This document shows, piece by piece, positions 36,771 to 44,081 of a stretch of DNA of 44,081 bases. This stretch comes from an uncultured Collinsella sp. (GTDB lineage Bacteria; Actinomycetota; Coriobacteriia; Coriobacteriales; Coriobacteriaceae): assembly GCA_900756765.1 (NCBI GenBank), contig CAAELE010000003.1, positions 1-44,081 on the forward strand. Direction: 5' to 3'. The notes below the pieces were generated by a model. That model did no database searches. It worked only from the letters and a program-made list of their open reading frames with translations, and was not told the DNA's origin. Position numbers and translations under genes: made by a program. Numbering within the stretch: the stretch's first letter is position 1; the number at the start of each line of letters is the position of its first letter.

Positions 36771-37601
36771 CTAGAGCTCCTCTCCGGCGGCCGTGAGCTC
36801 TGCCATGGCCTGCTCAAACTGTTCATCGTTGGGGGCCTTACCGTGCCAACCCACCTGGTTCTCCATAAAGGAGACGCCCTTGCCCTTTGTGGTCTCGGCG
36901 ATAATGGCAGTAGGCTGACCCTTGGTGGCGCGGGCCTCGGCAAAGGCGGCGCGGATCTGATCGAAGTCGTTGCCGTCGGCAAGCTCCACCACGTGGAACT
37001 TAAAGGCGCGGAACTTGTCGGCGAGCGGCATGGGGTCGTTGACCTCCTCGACGGGACCGTCGATCTGCAGGCCGTTGTGGTCGACGATCACGCAGAGGTT
37101 GTCGAGCTGCTGGTTGCCGGCAAACATGGCGGCCTCCCAGACCTGGCCTTCCTCGCTCTCGCCATCGCCCAGCAGGGCGTACGTGCGGTAAGTATCGCCC
37201 CAGTGCTTAGCGGCAACGGCCATGCCCACGGCGGCGGAAATGCCCTGGCCGAGCGAGCCGGTGGACATGTCGACGCCCGGGGTGTCGTTCATGTTGGGGT
37301 GACCCTGCAGGTGGCTGCCGATATGGCGCAGCGTCTCGAGGTCCTCTTTGGGGAAAAACCCGCGCTCGGCGAGCACGGCGTACAGGCCCGGAGCGCAATG
37401 GCCCTTGGAGAGCACAAAGCGGTCGCGGTCGGCCTTGCGGGGATCGGCCGGGTCGACGTTCATTTCCTCAAAGTACAGATAGGTCATGATGTCGGCAGCG
37501 CCGAGCGAACCGCCCGGATGGCCAGACTTGGCAGCGTGCACACCGGTGACGATGCCCTTCCTTACCTCGTTGGCAACCTTTTTGAGCTCTTCGTCGCTCA
37601 T
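36771..37601 (-). CDS. Transketolase, N-terminal subunit
   Basis: A 276-residue thiamine-diphosphate-binding half of split transketolase. SGHPGGSLGAADIM holds the substrate/cofactor His, SKGHCAPGLYAVLAERG and STGSLGQGISAAVGMA follow, and GDGESEEGQVWEAAMFA is the Mg-thiamine diphosphate motif ending in Asn (DHNGLQIDG). With the C-terminal subunit it makes the full active site at the dimer interface, in the non-oxidative pentose phosphate pathway. AAAGGAAGG precedes the ATG. The 37602-37911 gap contains only repeat fragments. Confidence 0.94.
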   Translation of the reverse strand: MSDEELKKVANEVRKGIVTGVHAAKSGHPGGSLGAADIMTYLYFEEMNVDPADPRKADRDRFVLSKGHCAPGLYAVLAERGFFPKEDLETLRHIGSHLQGHPNMNDTPGVDMSTGSLGQGISAAVGMAVAAKHWGDTYRTYALLGDGESEEGQVWEAAMFAGNQQLDNLCVIVDHNGLQIDGPVEEVNDPMPLADKFRAFKFHVVELADGNDFDQIRAAFAEARATKGQPTAIIAETTKGKGVSFMENQVGWHGKAPNDEQFEQAMAELTAAGEEL

Positions 37602-37824
37602 TGTGCCTTCCTTTCATCCTCTTAAGACAAGATGCGCACGGCACCGAAGGTAATCCCAACACAGCCGCAATGCACGTACGTCATTCATTATGCTGGAAAC
37701 TGATGGCTTTACCAGAGTTTTTATCATTATTTGAGCAATTTAGCAGGCAGAACCGCTGATGAAACGGTTTATCAATGTGAACGTCTTTTGGATGCGGTGG
37801 CTACCTCTCGCCCCGGCACAAAAA

Positions 37825-37882
37825 TGATCCGCAATCCTGCCGTCCCCTACGGATCACTTGATCCCTTGGGGACGGAGGAAAA
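37825..37882. repeat. Two adjacent repeat fragments of the GGGGACGG family
   Basis: 37825-37856 matches 31719-31750 at 30 of 32 positions and is itself a short inverted repeat (GATCCG...CGGATC). 37859-37882 is identical to 19352-19375. They lie just past the stop of the YitT-family gene and could be a mosaic of repeat fragments. Confidence 0.8.
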
Positions 37883-37911
37883 CGGATCATGTCCGCAAAC
37901 CGAAATTCAGC

Positions 37912-38802
37912 CTACGCGTTAATGTCCTTGAATCCCTCACCGAAGGCTTCCGTAACGTCGGCGACCGTCACAATGGCGTGAGGATCGCGCTCGCGCACGA
38001 TCGTTTTGAGGGTGTTGAGCTCTCGACGGCTAACGATCACCATGATCACCGGCTTCTCGATACCCGAATACATACCGGTCGCCTTTAATTTGGTGCAGCC
38101 GCGGCCCAGACCATACATGATGTCGGCCGCGATATCGGGGAAGTTATCCGAGATGATGAGTACCATACGACGCTTATTGCCGCCATCGACCACGGCATCG
38201 ATCACATAGCCGCTGATCACCATCGATAGTCCTGCATACAGAGCATTTTCGAGCGAGAAGACCGGGGCCGATGCCGCACAAACGGCAACGTCGATTGCCA
38301 TGACGGTCGAGCCCACCGGCAGCGAGGTGTTACGCGAGATGATTTGGCCAATCGTGTCCGAGCCGCCGGTGTTGGCGCCGGCGCGCAACACCATGCCGTA
38401 ACCGATGCCCGTAATAATGCCGCCCCACATAGCGGGAAGCATCAGGTCCGCATCTGCCAGAGGTGCTACAAACGGGGCAAACAGGTCGGTAAAGAAGCCC
38501 AGCAGCACAAAGCCCGTCGCCGTCTGCACCACATAGAACATGCCGCCCTCGCGCATAACGATCAGCAACAGCAAGGCATTCATCACGATAGTCTGGATAC
38601 CGACGGGAAGCGACACGCCTCGCGCTGCACCGACCGCCTGGATAATAGTCGCAAGGCCCGTAACGCCACCGGCAGCAAGACCGTTGGGAATCAAAAACAG
38701 GTCGGTCGCGATGGCGGCCAAGGCACACCCCAACATGATCTGGGGCAGATCGTGAAAGAAGTTCATCGAAAGAATGCGCTTGATGTCCAGACGATATGCC
38801 AT
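37912..38802 (-). CDS. YitT-family membrane protein with DUF2179 domain
   Basis: A 296-residue protein. Five or six hydrophobic helices cover the first ~200 residues, with IPNGLAAGGVTGLATI and RAGANTGGSDTIGQII, the Gly-rich motifs of the YitT/DUF161 family. The C-terminal DUF2179 domain (NKRRMVLIISDNFPDIAADIM, GRGCTKLKATGMYSG, MVIVSRREL) is a cytoplasmic alpha/beta domain. Function is unknown in most species; transport has been suggested. The start at 38802 has GGGAGG. A terminator hairpin lies directly upstream of the ribosome site. Confidence 0.9.
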   Translation of the reverse strand: MAYRLDIKRILSMNFFHDLPQIMLGCALAAIATDLFLIPNGLAAGGVTGLATIIQAVGAARGVSLPVGIQTIVMNALLLLIVMREGGMFYVVQTATGFVLLGFFTDLFAPFVAPLADADLMLPAMWGGIITGIGYGMVLRAGANTGGSDTIGQIISRNTSLPVGSTVMAIDVAVCAASAPVFSLENALYAGLSMVISGYVIDAVVDGGNKRRMVLIISDNFPDIAADIMYGLGRGCTKLKATGMYSGIEKPVIMVIVSRRELNTLKTIVRERDPHAIVTVADVTEAFGEGFKDINA

Positions 38803-38814
38803 GCTGCCTCCCTC

Positions 38815-38843
38815 AAAAAAGCGCACCCCATCGGATGCGCTTT
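38815..38843 (-). terminator. Terminator between prfB and the YitT gene
   Basis: AAAGCGCA/TGCGCTTT stem followed on the minus strand by T residues. It lies just 5' of the YitT-family ribosome site, and could act as terminator for prfB read-through or as an attenuator. Confidence 0.75.
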
Positions 38844-38917
38844 GAACTTCTTCTTGTATTCGATTCTACCGATTCGCCGGACAAAAACCACCCCTGCGCA
38901 GGGTTTGCTCTGGATAC

Positions 38918-38942
38918 AAAACCACCCTGCTGGGAGGGTTTT
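38918..38942 (-). terminator. Terminator after prfB
   Basis: AAAACC/GGTTTT arms with a CCC/GGG inner stem, about 30 nt past the prfB stop. A second similar AAAACCACCCC motif follows at 38883. T-run on the minus strand. Confidence 0.65.
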
Positions 38943-38969
38943 AATCCATTTCCACATAAACCGGGCGGT

Positions 38970-40117
38970 TTATGCAGATGGGGTCTCCGCGTCAGCGTTA
39001 CCAGTGGCCCAGCGATGGTAGCCAATAACAAACGGGTCCAGGTCGCCATCGTCAAGAACGGCCTCGACGTTGCTGGTCTCCACGCCCGTGCGCAGGTCCT
39101 TAATCATCTGATATGGGTAGAGCACATAGCTGCGGATCTGGTTGCCAAAACCAATTGTGGTCTTGGGTCCGCGAATCTCGTCCAGGGCCTCGGCGCGTTT
39201 TTCGAGCTCAATCTCGTACAGACGCGCCTTGAGGATCTGCATGCACGCGGCCTTGTTTTGAATCTGGCTTCGCTCGTTTTGACACGTGACCACGATACCG
39301 CTGGGAAAATGCGTCACGCGCACAGCGGAGTCGGTGGTGTTGACGCCCTGACCGCCCGGGCCACTTGCGTGGTACACGTCGACGCGAATGTCATCGGGAT
39401 TAATCTCGATATCGATATCGTCGGGTAGCACCGGAATGACCTCGACGCCGGCAAACGTGGTCTGGCGGCGCTTCTTGTCGTCGGTGGGGCTAATGCGCAC
39501 CAGGCGGTGAACACCGGCCTCGGCACGAAGCATGCCAAAGGCATCCTTGCCTTCGACGGTAAAGGTCGCGCGATCGATGCCGATAACCTCGGCCGCGGGG
39601 CAATCGTTGATGGTGACCTTCCAACCGCGGCGCTGACAGTACTTCATGTACATCTTAAAGAGCATGAAGGTCCAGTCCTGGGCCTCCAAGCCACCCTGTC
39701 CGGGTTTGATGGTCACAATCGCGTCGCCATGGTCGAACTCCCCGGTAAACCAGCTCGCAAGCTCAAGCTCGTCGATGGCGCGGGATAGGCGCTCCGCCGT
39801 GGCGGCAGCCTCCTCACGCAGCGCAGCGGCATCGGGGTCATCGCCCATTTCCTCGGCAAGCTCCAACGCGGCGCGAGCATCGGAAAGCTCTCCGCGCGCG
39901 GTATCCACGGCGGCGATGTCCTCCTTGGTGCGCGCAATCTCCTCCATCGTCGCGCGAGCTGCATCGGCATCGTCCCAAAAGCCCGGGGCGACGCTTTTGG
40001 CCTCGAGCTCCGTTACGCGGGTGCGCTTCTCGTCCAAATGGAGGTACGACTCGACCTCGCCGAGTCGGTCCGCAAACGCGTCCAACTCGGCGGGAGTTAC
40101 CTCTAGAGTCTCGGCCA

Positions 40118-40118
<1 letters not shown>
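38970..40118 (-). CDS. prfB: Peptide chain release factor 2 with SPT instead of SPF
   Basis: A 382-residue class I release factor that ends translation at UGA and UAA. The GGQ motif that drives peptide release is at 255-257 (SGPGGQGVN). The stop-codon-reading tripeptide, SPF in characterised RF2, reads S210-P211-T212 here (RISPTDDKK). It is continuous in frame: the +1 frameshift of many prfB genes is absent, as in Actinobacteria generally. The ATG at 40118 overlaps the secA stop (TAATG). RF1-type PxT is not present, and the rest of the protein matches RF2. Confidence 0.95.
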
Positions 40119-42925
<2,807 letters not shown>

Positions 42926-43056
42926 GTGGTTTTCCTTTTTGGCCATCGCCCGCGGCATGAAACCTTGGACGAGTTAAACACAGATATTTGTACTTTAGCC
43001 AAACAAGGCGCCGCCTATGCGGTCGACACGCTCGACCACGTAATAACTACGACAGC

Positions 43057-43098
43057 CTGCCAAAAAGGGACTGGTTTATTTTGGCAGCTTTTATCTTG
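43057..43098. repeat. CCAAAA...TTTTGG hairpin repeat, copy 2
   Basis: Perfect 9-bp arms CTGCCAAAA/TTTTGGCAG around AGGGACTGGTTTA, followed by TTTTATCT. It closely matches 29327-29368. It lies in the secA-rpmE gap with another hairpin repeat at 43124. Confidence 0.8.
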
Positions 43099-43123
43099 GA
43101 AAACGCCGTCTCTCTGCCATTTG

Positions 43124-43184
43124 GTGCAAATCAACCTGTCCCATTCGCACCAACCTGGTGCCACGGGGACAGGTTGGCTTGCAC
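43124..43184. repeat. GGGACAGGTT/TGGTGC hairpin repeat, copy 2
   Basis: Outer arms GTGCAAATCAACCTGTCCC and GGGACAGGTTGGCTTGCAC (17 of 19 pairs) enclose GCACCA/TGGTGC. The core GGGACAGGTT is shared with 6140-6186. No gene is seen in 42926-43265. Confidence 0.85.
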
Positions 43185-43190
43185 AAATAA

Positions 43191-43228
43191 AAAGAAAAGG
43201 GCCGCGCACCCAAATGGATGCACGGCCC
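43191..43228 (-). terminator. Terminator after rpmE
   Basis: GGGCCGCGCA/TGCACGGCCC stem (one wobble) followed on the minus strand by TTTTCTTTTT, about 38 nt past the rpmE stop. Confidence 0.9.
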
Positions 43229-43265
43229 TCATGCCATGAATGCGAGTGATTCCGCGGCGAGCTAT

Positions 43266-43691
43266 TTACTCAGCAGCCTCGGTGGTCTCGGCCTCGGCAG
43301 CGGCCTCCTCGACGGGAGCCTCTGCGGGAGCCTCAGCAGCCTGCTTGGCAGCCTCCTCGGCGAACTTAGCGGCACGCTTAGCCTTCTCGGCAGCCTTAGC
43401 CTCAGCGGCGGCCTTGCGAGCGGCCTCGGCCTCAGCAGCCTTGGCAGCCTTGGCAGCCTTGGCCTCCTCGGCCTTCTTGAGCTGGGCGGCAGCGGCGCCA
43501 CCGAACTTGTCGGCGAAGCGCTGGACGCGTCCACCGGTGTCGACGAACTTCTGCTGGCCGGTGTAGAACGGGTGGCACTCGTTGCAAAGCTCAACCTTCA
43601 TCTCGGACACGGTAGCGTGCGTCTTGAAGGTGTTGCCGCAGGAGCACGTCACCGTGCACTCGACATACTGGGGATGGATACCCTGCTTCAT
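43266..43691 (-). CDS. rpmE: Ribosomal protein bL31 with Ala/Glu-rich C-terminal extension
   Basis: A 141-residue large-subunit protein. Residues 1-65 are a normal zinc-binding (C+) bL31 with Cys16, Cys18, Cys36 and Cys39, plus YTGQQKFVDTGGRVQRF. About 75 further residues form an Ala/Glu/Lys-rich, probably helical then acidic tail (AAKAAEAEAARKAA, EAPVEEAAAE). Usual bL31 is 65-80 residues. AAGGAG precedes the ATG, and two hairpins lie in the leader. A zinc-free paralogue, if any, is not in this window. Confidence 0.94.
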   Translation of the reverse strand: MKQGIHPQYVECTVTCSCGNTFKTHATVSEMKVELCNECHPFYTGQQKFVDTGGRVQRFADKFGGAAAAQLKKAEEAKAAKAAKAAEAEAARKAAAEAKAAEKAKRAAKFAEEAAKQAAEAPAEAPVEEAAAEAETTEAAE

Positions 43692-43713
43692 GGTAGGACT
43701 CCTTATTGGTCAG

Positions 43714-43762
43714 GCGCTGGTTACCGATCAGCGCATAAGGCGTCTTGGTTTCCGACCAAGAC
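43714..43762 (-). promoter_or_regulatory. Two-hairpin 5' leader of rpmE
   Basis: On the minus strand, GTCTTGGT/ACCAAGAC (43762-43742) is followed by GCGCTG/CAGCGC (43734-43714), ending about 10 nt before the AAGGAG site. The UUGGUC of the first hairpin could instead pair with GACCAA beside the ribosome site, so two exclusive folds are possible. Leaders of this sort autoregulate ribosomal protein genes. Confidence 0.5.
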
Positions 43763-43885
43763 AACAAACTCGGCTATGATACCACGGCGCCGAGCGTCCC
43801 ACAAAAGGTTCACGGTCTTTTCGGAACGACACGAATCTGACCCATCGAAACACATCTCCACCGTTCCTTCAACTGGGAAAATGCC

Positions 43886-43916
43886 GTCCCCGGGGCCTGA
43901 GAAGGACCCCGGGGAC
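43886..43916 (-). terminator. Perfect GC hairpin after the partial gene at the window end
   Basis: GTCCCCGGGG and CCCCGGGGAC, 10 bp, with an 11-nt loop. The minus-strand flank is only moderately T-rich (GCATTTTCC). It lies 72 nt past the stop codon at 43988. The rest of 43763-43987 shows no gene. Confidence 0.55.
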
Positions 43917-43987
43917 GTTCGACTGACTGCGGGAACGGCCTTTCCGCTCAATGTGTTCGGCTGAGATCGGAAATCAACCGTTTCATG

Positions 43988-44081
43988 TCATTCACCTCGC
44001 TCGTATGTATCGAGGTATTCCTGCTTGAGCGTCTGCGAGGACGACTCGATCTTTTCCACGAGCGTGCCGGCCTCGATGAAG
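43988..44081 (-). CDS. Partial gene, C-terminal ~30 residues, unknown product
   Basis: A minus-strand frame enters from the right edge and reads IEAGTLVEKIESSSQTLKQE, then YLDTYERGE and a TGA stop at 43990-43988. Third positions are mostly G or C, and the composition suggests a helical C-terminus. Too short to assign. A GGTGAATGACATG overlap follows the stop, but the 12-codon frame it would start is not convincing. Confidence 0.5.
   Translation of the reverse strand, partial: FIEAGTLVEKIESSSQTLKQEYLDTYERGE

Noticed and set aside
43721..43951. 76-codon minus-strand open frame upstream of rpmE
   Set aside because: It overlaps the rpmE leader hairpins and a GC palindrome, has no ribosome site and no coding-like pattern.

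Overview
The window is high-GC, densely coding DNA with strong G/C bias at third codon positions. Gene content and protein features fit a high-GC Gram-positive gut anaerobe, most likely Coriobacteriia and probably Collinsella. Points in favour are a FtsE with a long N-terminal tail, split transketolase, CsoR-type copper control, glutamate synthase, a MurNAc-6-phosphate operon and anaerobe-type rubredoxin plus flavoprotein. The lineage is an inference from the sequence; no search was run. Most genes lie on the minus strand, so the window is mainly read from right to left.

Layout. 1-2400: the start of a partial minus-strand gene, then a DEAD-box RNA helicase with a very long basic/acidic Arg-Gly tail. 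2670-6100: a copper module (copA, copZ, csoR) with a CsoR-like operator-promoter and a long hairpin before copZ. 6240-10670: a zinc-ribbon membrane protein, an amidohydrolase, a nuclease-like protein and an unknown protein. 11175-17360: gltB-gltD. 17880-19140: mntH. 19450-21770: rubredoxin, flavin reductase-like protein, smpB and a TPR-like gene. 21868-22032: tRNA-Glu and tRNA-Gln. 22309-23275: a small hypothetical gene and an ArsC/Spx-like protein. 23368-27811: murR-murQ-murP-mupG. 28009-29304: a VanZ-like protein and a serine recombinase. 29479-33935: RNase R, ftsX and ftsE. 34449-35717: a zinc-ribbon/coiled-coil membrane protein. 35828-37601: split transketolase. 37912-38802: a YitT-family protein. 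38970-42925: secA-prfB. 43266-43691: ribosomal protein bL31 with an Ala/Glu-rich tail. 43988-44081: the end of a further partial gene.

The genes are mostly housekeeping: translation termination and rescue (prfB, smpB, bL31, tRNAs), RNA turnover (RNase R, DEAD-box helicase), secretion (secA), division (ftsEX), metal homeostasis (copper efflux, manganese/iron uptake), nitrogen assimilation (gltBD), pentose phosphate metabolism (transketolase) and cell-wall sugar salvage (mur operon).

The most unusual content is intergenic. Thirteen 55-bp dyads occur in five arrays, each dyad being a 15-bp arm, about 25 nt, and the inverted arm. Within arrays the dyads are spaced by another 25-26 nt, so the same 15-mer recurs every ~40 bp in alternating orientation. 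Arrays flank the nuclease-like gene on both sides and mntH on both sides. There are also three 67-bp inverted-repeat elements, a 3 x 62-bp tandem array of palindromes, a 123-bp nested palindrome and several smaller repeat families. Among proteins, RF2 carries SPT where the stop-codon-reading SPF tripeptide is expected.
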